Part shown: positions 1 to 9,879 of the stretch, piece by piece
Layout of the letters: every line of letters starts with the position of its first letter
Numbering within the stretch: the stretch's first letter is position 1
Origin: Niebla homalea
Taxonomy: Eukaryota > Ascomycota > Lecanoromycetes > Lecanorales > Ramalinaceae
NCBI GenBank assembly: GCA_019925105.1
Contig: JAHGAU010000014.1
Location: 558,001-622,000, forward strand
DNA: 64,000 nt
Direction: 5' to 3'
Position numbers and translations under genes: made by a program
The notes under the pieces: generated by a model
Databases searched by the model: none
What the model was told of the DNA's origin: nothing
What the model saw: the letters and a program-made list of their open reading frames with translations, nothing else

Positions 1-598
1 AGAATCCTTGGAGCGGTTGAGCTGGGCCCATGAAACGATGGGTGTAAGTAAGCGAGCCATGAGCAGTAGTCCCATGATGATACTGTGAACATCTTGGGAA
101 CAAAAGGTAGTCAATGATAGACCTGTCAAGCATGAATGATAATTTGTAACCGAAGAAGTAGGAAGCATGGCAAGTCACAAGAAAGAATCAAGTTCACGGT
201 GTACAATAACGTGGATAGAGCAGGCTGACAGCGGGTGCGGGGACCCAAGTGGTCGATGTAATGTTCTGGGCGTTGCAAACGCTCTCAAGTGATACATACA
301 GCAAGGAGGATGCACTTCATCGGAAGGTTGATCATATGAATTGCAGTGAACTTCATCCGTAGCTCCCAGCCGTCTTACACGTCCGTAATCCTCCACTTTG
401 TGTAGGCAAGGATGTACGGGTCGAGCGCTCATGCTTCTCGTCGTCGGTGTGATTCTTGTCCTACTTATAGTCGTCAAGTGGAAGCGAGGATTGCACAGCT
501 GTGCATGGTCGAAGCCCTGTCCTGGTATCGCTTGTTCAATCTATTGCGGTACGGGAGGCGCCCGGAAGTGGACCTTGAATGCTGCACCTGGAGTCGTT
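1..598. other. intergenic sequence, nothing recognised
   Basis: No reading frame here resembles a known protein, and no tRNA or other RNA gene was seen. The right end presumably holds the 3' untranslated region of the minus-strand Tim9 gene. Confidence 0.5.
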
Positions 599-1024
599 TT
601 AAAACTTTCCTTGCATTTGTCCTGACTGCATCATGGCAGCATTGTTCTCTTGAAAGCGTTGACCCAACCGTTCCTGGCTCTTGAGATACTTGTCGACACA
701 CCTCATCGTACAAGTCTCCTCTTTTGATGTGACAGACTTGGTGGTGAAGTCACCTACACAGTCGTCGAAACACCGCTGAACTAGTCTGGAGTACATCTGA
801 AGATCGAGGCTTTAGCAGTGTTCTTCTTGGAGCGACTTCATCAGATCTGTAAAGAGTTGTCGACGTTTGCGAATGACGTACGGTCATCATCTCCTTCACT
901 TGCTTCTTCTCCATCCTCCCTTGCAACTCGCGCTGTTCTGATGCATTGAGCCTATACACACATATTAGCCGATCGATCGTTGTTTAGGAGCCTTTTGCGA
1001 TCGTGCGCAGTCGCACCCATCCAT
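599..1024 (-). CDS. TIM9: mitochondrial import inner membrane translocase subunit Tim9
   Basis: This is a small Tim chaperone of the mitochondrial intermembrane space; with Tim10 it escorts hydrophobic precursors to the TIM22 and SAM machineries. The protein is read from three exons on the minus strand: 1017-1024 (8 nt), 882-951 and 599-796, giving 91 residues, the usual Tim9 length. Introns are 65 and 85 nt; the first begins GTGCG and ends GTATAG, the second begins GTACGT and ends CTTCAG. The joined N-terminus starts [12 protein letters not shown], as in fungal Tim9. The twin CX3C signature is present (CFDDC and CTMRC, 16 residues apart), followed by the conserved GQRFQE segment. The third exon alone opens with an in-frame ATG, so gene finders may miss the first two exons. 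Family identity is secure from the motifs; the exon borders are inferred from reading frame and splice sites. Confidence 0.93.
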
Positions 1025-2058
1025 CCTGATTACTTGGAAATGATGAATTTTGTATCCTGGATTTTCGCAATAGATTGTAAAGATGAACGCCTCCAGAAAG
1101 CTTTGATCGTTGTCGCTGGAACAGAGATTTCTGACGCCGATGAATGTCCAGAATAGAAGCTCTCTAAAAATAAGATTGCGGCCAGAACGCCAAAAAGCGC
1201 GGAAGGCTGAAATTGAGCATTCCTCCCCCCCGATTGCCCCAAAGCCCAAGGGCCCCACAAAGGCTTTCTTTTGCGTCGCTTTCTCACTCCTTACTCTCTC
1301 TCTCTCTCTCGTTTACACTGCATCATCCAGGCATCTCTTTAAATCTGCTTCCAAGCTCATTGAAAGCTCCTGCGACATAGACAAGAGCGCATTTGTCGCA
1401 ACATTGATTTGCAGGCAGCTGCCATGGCATTCTAGCCCGTTGTGTCCTAGCTCTCCAGCTACTGCCATCTGCCCTTCGTATCATAGCTCACCAAAGTCAG
1501 GTGCTGAGCATTTCAGCGACAATTGCGATACAGGGACCCCGCTTGCATTGAGCTGGAGCTCAGCTTGATCATACTCTAATAGACTTGTCGATCAGGAATG
1601 TCGTCTGCGCCAGTCCGTGATTAGCCTTCGGTCAAGCTTTGGCGCGGCGCAGTCCTCCAGTCACACTCGTGTCTGTCGGGCACATTCTATACTTGGGGTC
1701 TCCTGGTACATCTTCTCACTCAGTACCGAACCTCCGAGCTTCAGCTACATCTACCACGACATCTTCATACACCAAACATCTGGCTTGGACCACCGTCGGC
1801 CCCATCCGGCGCCACGCGACTGGGACACAGTCTAGACCGGTCTCGCGCGCCTTGCTACATCATATACGTTTCAACGACCACCTCTGTTTCTCTGGCCATA
1901 CATTCCAACGAGACCGCCGAAAGGTTTTCAACGCGATCGCCAGTCCCGATAACCCATGCTCATAATTGGCGCTAGAGCTACTTAGAAGCCAGCACTCACA
2001 TCTTCGAGACAAGTCCAGAACCCGCCTGAGAGGCTGTGACTGGGTATTGGGATACGTC
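1025..2058. promoter_or_regulatory. divergent intergenic region between TIM9 and the RhoGAP gene
   Basis: About 1 kb separates two divergently transcribed genes and presumably carries both promoters and 5' leaders. A CT microsatellite runs from 1294 to 1310, typical of pyrimidine tracts near fungal transcription starts. Open frames in this stretch do not look like proteins. Upstream of the RhoGAP ATG the frame stays open from a TTG at 1966, but no ATG occurs before 2059. Confidence 0.4.
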
Positions 2059-4524
2059 ATGACAGCAAGCAACGCGCAGGTGCCAACATCTGCTTTATCA
2101 TATATGCACCCACCCTCGCCTCCGCAGAAGTCAACTTCACCGCCTTCAAAAGATCGAGAGTTAAAGTCCTGGTGGAGCAAGTTCAAGAAAAAGTCAAAGG
2201 AAGATGAGGAGAAAGCGCCAGTACCTGCGGGCATATTCGGAGTTCCTCTGAAACAGAGCATCTCATATGCGAACGTGGCCATTTCACTAACCAACGAACA
2301 CGGGCAAAGCTATATATACGGCTATGTCCCAATAGTCATTGCCAAATGTGGAGTCTTCCTGAAGGACAGGGGTACCGAGATACATGGCATCTTCAGACTT
2401 CCAGGATCTTCGAAGCGAATAAAGGAACTGGAGAAGGCATTCGACTCGCCAGACCGCTATGGTAAAGGCTTGAATTGGGAAGGCTATACCGTGCATGATG
2501 CGGGGAGCATCTTTCGTCGTTACATCAACAACTTGCCAGAACCCGTCATACCGTTGAGCTTCTATGAGAGATATCGCGATCCTATCCGAAATCATCAAAA
2601 GGAAGCTACCGGGGATCCAGACGCTCCCCCAGATGCAAAACCCGCTGCGGAGTTCGACCACAATGCCACCATCAAGAAATATCAGCTATTGATCACGCAA
2701 CTTCCCGACCTCAATCGCCAATTGTTGCTGTATCTTCTCGATCTGCTGGCTGTCTTCGCGGCTAAGCAAGAGATCAATGGAATGGATTCCTACAACCTCT
2801 CAGCCGTCTTTCAGCCAGGCATTCTATCACATCCAAGCCATGACCTCTCGCCACAAGAGTATAAGCTCAGCCAGAACGTGCTTGTCTACCTCATAATGAA
2901 CCAAGATCACTTTCTCGTTGGCATGAGCGGTACGCAAGCCGACGATAAAACTGTCAAGGACATGCAAAGTGGTGCTCAGCGTCAGCCTGCCACGCCAAGC
3001 AAGGCTACACATGCAGGTCTAGGGCGATCCGCATCAAGTGCAAGCGCCGGTACAGATAGTCTGCGGAGAGCGAATCTGATGAAACGCAATGCTTCTGCAT
3101 CCTCCAAGAACTCCAATCTTTCGGGTATTGTGGCAGCTGGCTCGCCTGCCCCCAGCAGTCCTCTTGTTGGTGGCGCTTCGAGCGGAGGTGTCCACAGGAG
3201 TAACACCGTGCCTTCCAAAAAATCGCCTAGTCTCAACTCACCTCGTATGAGCAGAATCCTAGGAGCTGAAGCAGCTACGCCTCCTGCTGGTGGAGCTTCT
3301 AGCACTGATGGCTTATCCCTGACCCCCCCAGGATCGACTCCCAAGTCACCGTCTCAGACTATCCAGCCCGAGGCTAAATCGCCGTGGGCCGCCTCAACAA
3401 TCCCTTCAATTCCAGAGAAACCTCCGGCCCCAGCGCCTGAGGTAGTCACTGCGCGCAGCATAAGCAGAGAAATTCCTTCCAATGAGCAGCTCCGTCTTCT
3501 GACCCCAGAACAAGGAGCAGTCACAACCATCATATCATCACCGACCCCAACCAGAGATCGAAGATCTTTATTTTCGAAATCCCCGGTGGAAGAAAAGGAG
3601 CGGAAGGATGGTCAGAAACCAAAAAAACTGCAGAAAAAGAATCGCCCGGGTGATCCTCCAGGCAACGTCAGCGCTCAGAGCTCTACCCACTCGCTGCCAG
3701 GAGCACCTAGCCCCACCAGTAATGCCCCGCAAACACCTGTAACTTCTGCGACGGTGGTGAACAACCCCATAATTCCTACCCTGCTAAACACCGAAGCATC
3801 ACCGGTGGCGGGAGAGCCACCGCCACGTCTCGGTGAGCTCGACAAAGTGAGCTCATTCCACGTATCGCATCACAGCGGCAGCAATCCGAACAGTCCGGGT
3901 ATTAATCCGGCCAAAAGTCCGGCACCGTCTACCCATTCTGGCTTGATTACTGAAGAGTCTGAGGCAGAGCAAGCAGGCGGTAACGGGTCCAGCGACAAGT
4001 CACAGACGCCGAGAAGTCGATGGCGATTATCGACGTCTGTGCGGAAGGACCAAGAGCCTCCCACTAGAGAAACAGCGGCGCCCTCACGGCTCGAATCCAC
4101 AGTTGTGGCCAGGACCCCGTCATCAATAAGCAGTCCCGAAAACAAGCCCCGGAAGTCAGCCACCTACGACTCCCAACAGACGGCAACAAATACGGAAGCA
4201 TCTGGACCATCATCCGCAGTACTGTCTAGCAGCGAGTCAACCCCTTCCAAGGACAAAGAGCACGATGGTGGGGACGAGAAGGAGAAGAAGGGCCTTTTCG
4301 GCCGGATCAAGGCTAAAGTGACGCAGTCGAAGGAAGACAAGCGGGAGCGGGGGGCCGAGAAGGAGAGGGCGAAGAGCCCAGCAGGGCGGAAGACGAACGA
4401 GCACACCCATAGCAAGCAAAGCCTTGGTGCCATTGTGTCGGAGGCCTCGACGACCGGGCAGGCCGGTGAGGGCAAGGTAGACGAGCCTGGTGAGAAACCT
4501 GTTGGAAAGTCCGCTGAGCAGTGA
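2059..4524 (+). CDS. Rho GTPase-activating protein (Sac7/Bag7-like)
   Basis: This 821-residue protein should accelerate GTP hydrolysis by a Rho-type GTPase, with roles in wall integrity and polarity. The RhoGAP domain spans roughly residues 58-290: FGVPLKQSI marks its start, and the arginine finger lies in HGIFRLPGSS (Arg113). The helix with RRYINNLPEPVIP and the later NLSAVFQPG motif complete the catalytic core. The N-terminal 55 residues include a basic WWSKFKKKSK patch. The C-terminal two thirds is low-complexity, rich in Ser, Pro and Thr, with a final charged segment (about 740-800) containing KEKKGLFGRIKAKV, which may bind membrane or partner proteins. Start choice: the frame extends upstream to a TTG but the first ATG is at 2059. 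The single-exon structure is unbroken. RhoGAP assignment is firm; closeness to Sac7/Bag7 rests on remembered resemblance of the FGVPL-type N-terminal domain segment. Confidence 0.9.
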   Translation: MTASNAQVPTSALSYMHPPSPPQKSTSPPSKDRELKSWWSKFKKKSKEDEEKAPVPAGIFGVPLKQSISYANVAISLTNEHGQSYIYGYVPIVIAKCGVFLKDRGTEIHGIFRLPGSSKRIKELEKAFDSPDRYGKGLNWEGYTVHDAGSIFRRYINNLPEPVIPLSFYERYRDPIRNHQKEATGDPDAPPDAKPAAEFDHNATIKKYQLLITQLPDLNRQLLLYLLDLLAVFAAKQEINGMDSYNLSAVFQPGILSHPSHDLSPQEYKLSQNVLVYLIMNQDHFLVGMSGTQADDKTVKDMQSGAQRQPATPSKATHAGLGRSASSASAGTDSLRRANLMKRNASASSKNSNLSGIVAAGSPAPSSPLVGGASSGGVHRSNTVPSKKSPSLNSPRMSRILGAEAATPPAGGASSTDGLSLTPPGSTPKSPSQTIQPEAKSPWAASTIPSIPEKPPAPAPEVVTARSISREIPSNEQLRLLTPEQGAVTTIISSPTPTRDRRSLFSKSPVEEKERKDGQKPKKLQKKNRPGDPPGNVSAQSSTHSLPGAPSPTSNAPQTPVTSATVVNNPIIPTLLNTEASPVAGEPPPRLGELDKVSSFHVSHHSGSNPNSPGINPAKSPAPSTHSGLITEESEAEQAGGNGSSDKSQTPRSRWRLSTSVRKDQEPPTRETAAPSRLESTVVARTPSSISSPENKPRKSATYDSQQTATNTEASGPSSAVLSSSESTPSKDKEHDGGDEKEKKGLFGRIKAKVTQSKEDKRERGAEKERAKSPAGRKTNEHTHSKQSLGAIVSEASTTGQAGEGKVDEPGEKPVGKSAEQ

Positions 4525-4996
4525 CGAGAGGCGACATAGAGACTGTGGAGGTGACTTGGACAAAATTTGTGAATTCTTCCCATGTTCTTATTTCATCTTT
4601 TCATTTTTGGCCGAAAATGTCTTGAGAGGATACCCCCTTTACGTTACAATGGAGCCACATGATGGATGGAGCAACGGGGAAAAGAGGCTTTTGGATACCA
4701 GGACTTCCCTGTCCATTCAAAGACTGCGCCTACCCCATCCTCCTCCTCACAGATCTGTAATTTTTGTGTTTTCTTTTTTCTTTTTTTCTTTTCATAAAGA
4801 AGCGGGCGGTGCTTGATTGGGGATTTTACACACTGGTCGGGAAAAAAGGGTACTTCGCGGAAATCGTTTTGAAAGCTCATAATGTACAATCCAAAGTCAT
4901 CCGTAGTCGATTACATACAAAATCACTCCCCCCCCATGCGTGCGTTGACCATCTCCACCCAAACGGCGCCATGACCGGCCCTCAGCGCCGCCCGTA
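4525..4996. other. intergenic, 3' flank of RhoGAP
   Basis: T-rich tracts (for example around 4760-4795) fit a 3' untranslated region and transcription end. No gene was recognised. Confidence 0.4.
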
Positions 4997-5700
4997 CTAC
5001 GATCCATAATCAATCGCATCGCCTACCCACGCGGCCCGCGCCATCTGGTGTGGCTGGGTGATAGAATAGTACTCGTCTGCCGACACGTCCCCACCCACAG
5101 CAGTTATAAGAGGTAAGCTGCAACTCTGAACCCATGTTCCTGATTGGTTGGTGACGTTGTTCGATCCGCTCCCAGCTTCCACGCTACGGAAAGAAGAGAC
5201 ATCAGTCCGAGACCGCACACGAATGAAGTGTGCCCCCCCGGCCAGCCCCCCCACTCCACCCCCAACGCGCCCAAAATTTGAAAAACAGCGAGGCAGAAAT
5301 CCATTAGGGACAAGAAGAAGAAGGAGGAGGAGGAGGAGGAGGAGGAGGAACCCAAGTATGCGACACCTCGATCTCGATAGATTCCGGGCCGTTATAGCTC
5401 GTGACCCGGTACTGGTACGTCCTCGGGTCGCACGGCTGACTCACGTTCAGGGGTACGGGCGAGGTTTTCGTGTTGGCGATGGCAGGGGGGCCCCGGCCAC
5501 AAGCATGTGGCATTGGGGACGGTGCTCTGCGCGTCCTGGATCGTGAAGCTGAATGAGCTGGTGGAGTTTCCGAGGCTGGTCTCGAGGGTGTTCGAGCCGG
5601 TGGGGTCGAAGCCGGTCACGGTGAGGATGATGCTTCGGCCAAAGGTGCGGCTGAGGGGGGTGAGGAGGAGGAGGAGGATGTTGTTTGCGAGGAGAGGCAT
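4997..5700 (-). pseudogene. possible small secreted protein, frame-broken or unresolved exons
   Basis: On the minus strand an ATG at 5700 opens a leucine-rich, signal-like N-terminus (MPLLANNILLLLL), followed by a Thr/Ser/Asn segment with N-glycosylation sites (GNSTSS, PNATC). The frame that continues sensibly (NVSQPCDPRTYQYRV, about 5450-5400) is offset by one base, and the switch falls at a run of four G and six C near 5485. A second segment ending at 4997 (NNVTNQSGTW onward) sits behind a good acceptor, TTTCCGTAG, near 5187. A (GGA)n run lies in the presumed intron. No donor joins all parts in frame, so this is either a decayed gene, a homopolymer sequencing error, or a gene with an intron I failed to place. 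I do not recognise the family. Confidence 0.35.
5312..5350. repeat. (GGA)n / (GAA)n microsatellite
   Basis: An AAG run passes into about nine GGA repeats. It lies inside the candidate minus-strand gene at 4997-5700, where it would read as poly-proline or fall in an intron. Confidence 0.8.
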
Positions 5701-8433
5701 GTTTCTGGAGCAATGACTAGGCGGGGATAGGTAGATGATGGTTCCAAGGCTTTTCGTTCAGCGCTGAGTATGTCGAGTTGACTGAGGAAGACAGTGGTGT
5801 TTTCCATCGTCCGAAGTGCTTTCTAATAGTCGATCACCCACATGGTAGGCTTGTTTCATTCGAGACGGCATCTACTCGAGATTTCACATCTTTGCTGCTG
5901 CGGACACCTTGACTGCGCCTTGACCAAAGTCCTATATAGTCTCAGCAAGTTGAAAGTCGCTCGTTAGAATGGTGACTCAGTATCCCGTGTGCATGTCCTC
6001 CATCATTGTCTCACCTTACAGCGCTGTACCACCATGGAGCACAGTTGTGGACCCTCAAGTTGAATATCGCATATGATCTCGGAAACTTGATGAGGTTCCT
6101 CCGCGCGGATCATGCGCGGACCAAGGTGTTTCTGCATAAATATCCAAATGTGCCAACAACGTTTTAGATAAAAGGTCGATGGGGTTTCACATGGGCGGCC
6201 CACCCGGGGTGCTATTCGTTCATCAAGGAGGACGACACCGCATCGTCAAGGCATGTTCCCCCTTTGTACCTGAGCATGCGTGAAGGCTGGTCCTTAGGAG
6301 AACGTCATCATTAAACGAGTTGCTGAAGCTTGGATGGATCGCAAGATCTTGAAGACGCAGATGGGCCATCTCCAGCGGAACAGGAAGCACACAATCGTCT
6401 TTTCAACATAGCACGTTAATTAGCCACAAGACATCAAAACGAGGCTGTGCCTGCCTACACATTTTCCAATCCAAAATTTTCGAAAGTGAGAACGTTTGCG
6501 CATATGGAGGGGATGTGCTTCTTCTGGAACGCAACCAATGGTCGCAAAGAAAGCGATTGTGTCTAAATAGTCGACAGCGCAGGTGCAAAAGACAGAATTG
6601 TAGCGTAAAACATATAAGGGAAAATTGTACACGCATCTTGCATGACCCAAACCATGTCGACTCGATGGAGCGAGATATGAGAAGGCTGAAAGCAGAATGA
6701 TCCATCTTTATTGAGCTATCCATGAACGAACCTTGATTAGCCCTTGCTCAAAAGTGCTCAGGCAGAACATAACATGCCATGTCTGGAAAACACCTATCAC
6801 TCAACTCAACGCAAGTCAATTCAAGGTATTATTCATGCTGTATTTGGCACTGTGTTGAAATGATACGAAAATGAACAATATCTGCATTAGACTGGGACAA
6901 CGAGTCGGACAACGGATTGATTTATTTGATGGGCGATCCTTTTCACGAAGTGATCCTTTCTCCAGACGGTTTGACAGTCGAACAGATCTCCGAACCTGCG
7001 ATGAAGCTGTCAAGTAGTGGCACAACTAGCAAACACTGACAGTTGCCCTGAACAAGAGAATGATGTTTTCCATCCTTGCCATCCTTTCTTGTCGACGATA
7101 CGTTGCAGGCTATCAATCCGGCCATGGCGGATTCGGCAACTGAGCTTGTAATAAGAATGCGAGCATCCTTATCAATCAAAGATCTCCATGCAGAAGAGGT
7201 ATATGTCTTCTCAATTGTCGTATATGGGCTATCAAAGCGCATGCAAGAGGGCAGGCTCGCCGGGAGCAAAATATATTGCAATGTGGGCAATTAAGTATTG
7301 CGTATATAGGAACGAAGACTCCATTTCGCAAAAAATGCTTGGTGCAAAGATTATACAGAATAGGTCAATGAACAATGTTGGTACAAGTCTATCCTCATAC
7401 GAGCATCGACTCAGGCGATATGAATGTATGTCATTATTATGTATTTTCAATCCTGGCACGCTTACGTTGTAATTTATTTTGCTCCTGGCGGGAGGCCAAT
7501 TGATATCTTGATTAATTCTTGAAGAAGTTTCAGACTATTCCCCATTTGTCAAATGGCGCTTTGAGCTGTTGCCGCTTTTGTACAAGACGCCTGAGTAGGT
7601 AATCGCTAGTCTCAGTTCTCAGCCCTTGCCCACCAAAGGGCCCTACCGGTGGGCCTACATAATCGGACGCCAGCCTTCCGGGGTTCGTTTCTAGGTAATC
7701 GCGCTGACCTGGGAAATTTTGAAGGTGGTAGCAGGAAGCAGGAGTGGTGGGAGTCTTAATGATAACGCACAATTACTATTTATGAAAGAGATCCTCATTT
7801 ACATCATTCACATTATTCGTAGATCTTTGAATGGGTGTGGTAAAGATCCACGTCATTTCTCGTGAAGAAGGAGTCCCCTCAGTCCCCTGCCGAAAATAGA
7901 AAGTTTGGAGCCAATCAACCGGCTTGGCAGCTCGTATTCTATTGGCAAGGAAGGAAACGCAAATCTAAATTCCAATCGCCCAAATCTCACTCTCTCACCA
8001 ACTCTGCCACCAATTTTCATTCGTTTCTTGTCTTTTCTTTCTGTCTTTTCTTCATCCACATAATCACCGACCTGTATCCCTCTCCATCACCTGACTGGAG
8101 GACTACTAAGTCGCGCAGGTCTTACGGCAGTGCAACTGTGCATACTGCAGGCAAGCTGCACGCGTGCTGAGCCTCAGGAAGAAGGGTCGTACATCGCATG
8201 AGCTGCAAAGCACAGAAGACGCTTTAATTAGCATCTGCTTGACATCGTCACTCGTTGAAAATCTGATTGAGTATGTTCGTGTTAATCGCCTCAACGCCAT
8301 CGGTCGCTACCTCGCTCCATCCAGCCCCATAGCTGACCCATCTTACTCCAGTCCTTCACCTGAATTCACAATTACCATTCCACCTTTTCAAATCTCGACC
8401 AGGTTCGAAAGGTAGTAATTGGCACATCACAAG
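5701..8433. other. 2.7-kb gene-poor intergenic region
   Basis: Several open frames of 60-115 codons occur on both strands (for example minus 6943-7290 and plus 7076-7294), but none shows a domain, signal peptide or convincing splice structure. The last 450 bases are pyrimidine-rich (about 7985-8060) and probably hold the promoter and leader of the GPI-protein gene at 8434. No RNA gene was recognised. Confidence 0.4.
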
Positions 8434-9282
8434 ATGTCTTCACTTCGATCCATTCTATCCTACGCCCTATTCATCTCACTCCTTGGTCCCTGCCTTTCTT
8501 CCGATATCTCCTCCAATAACGGGCAGCCCAAGGATCCCAGGGTTGACATCGAAACGTTCAATAGCCTATTGAACCAAGCCGATCATGCAGCTCTTCACGC
8601 AGCACTGCACGACTTTTCGCCCAGAAAATTCAAGCATGGCATGTTCCCCGAAGATCGCACCGCCATTGAAGCCATTCACAGGGAAGAGCCAGGAGTAGCT
8701 ACCGGCATCCTGAAGCTAGCAAAGCGTCAGTCTAATACGACGATGGCCACTCCCAATCAGCAAACCACGTCACACGTCTTGCCCCAACCCATCGGACCCG
8801 AGACCAACTCCGCAGACAGCCAGATCACATCAGACACTCAAGCGCCATCGACGACCGTGCCCAGCCTTCCAGCCACCACTTCTCAGGCGCCAGACACCAC
8901 GACTGGTAGCCCATCAATGACGCACGGACAGGTCGTCACTACCACTGACGTTAATGGTATGGTGATTGTCTCCACCGTCGGAGGTGGTGCCACTACACTC
9001 TCACCGTCTGCAAAGACAACACCAGCCAACAAAGCTCCCATCACCTCGACAATGCTCCGCGCTACCAGCTTGCCCAACGGTGTTCAGTCCACCATTACCT
9101 CACTCGCCGTCGTTGGAGCCAGTGAGGCTGCAGCAACACCTACCGGGGCTGCCGGCGTTGCTTCCACCACGGCCTCCGGCCAGCCCGGACTCCAGACTGG
9201 AGAGGCTGCGATGACCAGGGGGTTCGCAAAGGAAATGGCGGTGGTGTTTGGAGCTGCCGTTGGTGTTGCCTTCTTACTATGA
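8434..9282 (+). CDS. GPI-anchored Ser/Thr-rich cell-surface protein
   Basis: The 282-residue product has a hydrophobic signal peptide (about residues 1-22, ending near CLSSD). A conserved-looking segment of about 60 residues follows, including ALHAALHDFSPRKFKHGMF and then ILKLAKRQSN. The KR at the end of that segment is a probable Kex2 site, so this part may be a released propeptide. Residues from about 100 to 255 are rich in Thr, Ser, Ala and Pro, as in O-glycosylated wall proteins. The C-terminus ends in a short hydrophobic tail (VVFGAAVGVAFLL) expected of a GPI attachment signal. The ATG at 8434 is chosen because an upstream extension begins only at a TTG. Function is unknown; a structural or adhesin-like wall role is inferred from composition only. 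Confidence 0.75.
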   Translation: MSSLRSILSYALFISLLGPCLSSDISSNNGQPKDPRVDIETFNSLLNQADHAALHAALHDFSPRKFKHGMFPEDRTAIEAIHREEPGVATGILKLAKRQSNTTMATPNQQTTSHVLPQPIGPETNSADSQITSDTQAPSTTVPSLPATTSQAPDTTTGSPSMTHGQVVTTTDVNGMVIVSTVGGGATTLSPSAKTTPANKAPITSTMLRATSLPNGVQSTITSLAVVGASEAAATPTGAAGVASTTASGQPGLQTGEAAMTRGFAKEMAVVFGAAVGVAFLL

Positions 9283-9716
9283 GGGTCAATAGGCTGGGCT
9301 ACGGGAGACGGCGATTGATCGGTTGAAGGAAACAAATGATGGATGGTACATTACACGCATAGCGGGCGTTTTGGGTTTGAAAACAAGCAAATTGCGTTGC
9401 ATTGTATACCAAATAGGGAAGAGACTCGAACCGAGGTGTAAGTAATCTGCTATCTAGCATCAGTACATAGCAAAAAGATCATCTCGCGAGACACAGTAGT
9501 AGCATAACATGAAACAAGTATTGCGAACTCAGGTTCACTCATGCGAGGCTCGGATTTGTGCCCAAAAATTGAGCAGTCTGATACAACCTGGTCCACATGT
9601 CGACCACCAATGTGAACTGGGATATTTCCTTCGTTATTGCTTCAAGAGACTCATTTTTTGTACTCTTTCCTGTCCACTGAATCCTTATCCTTGACCAACA
9701 TTATAAGTGATATTCA
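9283..9716. other. intergenic, 3' flank and promoter
   Basis: This tandem interval lies between the GPI-protein gene and the methyltransferase gene. No open frame of interest and no recognised element. Confidence 0.4.
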
Positions 9717-9828
9717 ATGCCCTCCAAAGCCACCAAATCAACAAACAAGAAGCCAGACAAAACAAGCTCAACCCCATCATCCACCAAATCTCCCAAACCA
9801 CCACCAAAAATTTCCAAAAAGCCCACTG

Positions 9829-9879
<51 letters not shown>

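Noticed and set aside
6943..7290. 115-codon minus-strand open frame
   Set aside because: Starts with TTG, has no recognisable motif, and no supported upstream exon.
9421..9440. Minus-strand GGTTCGAGTC resembling a tRNA B box
   Set aside because: No A box or acceptor pairing within 90 nt.
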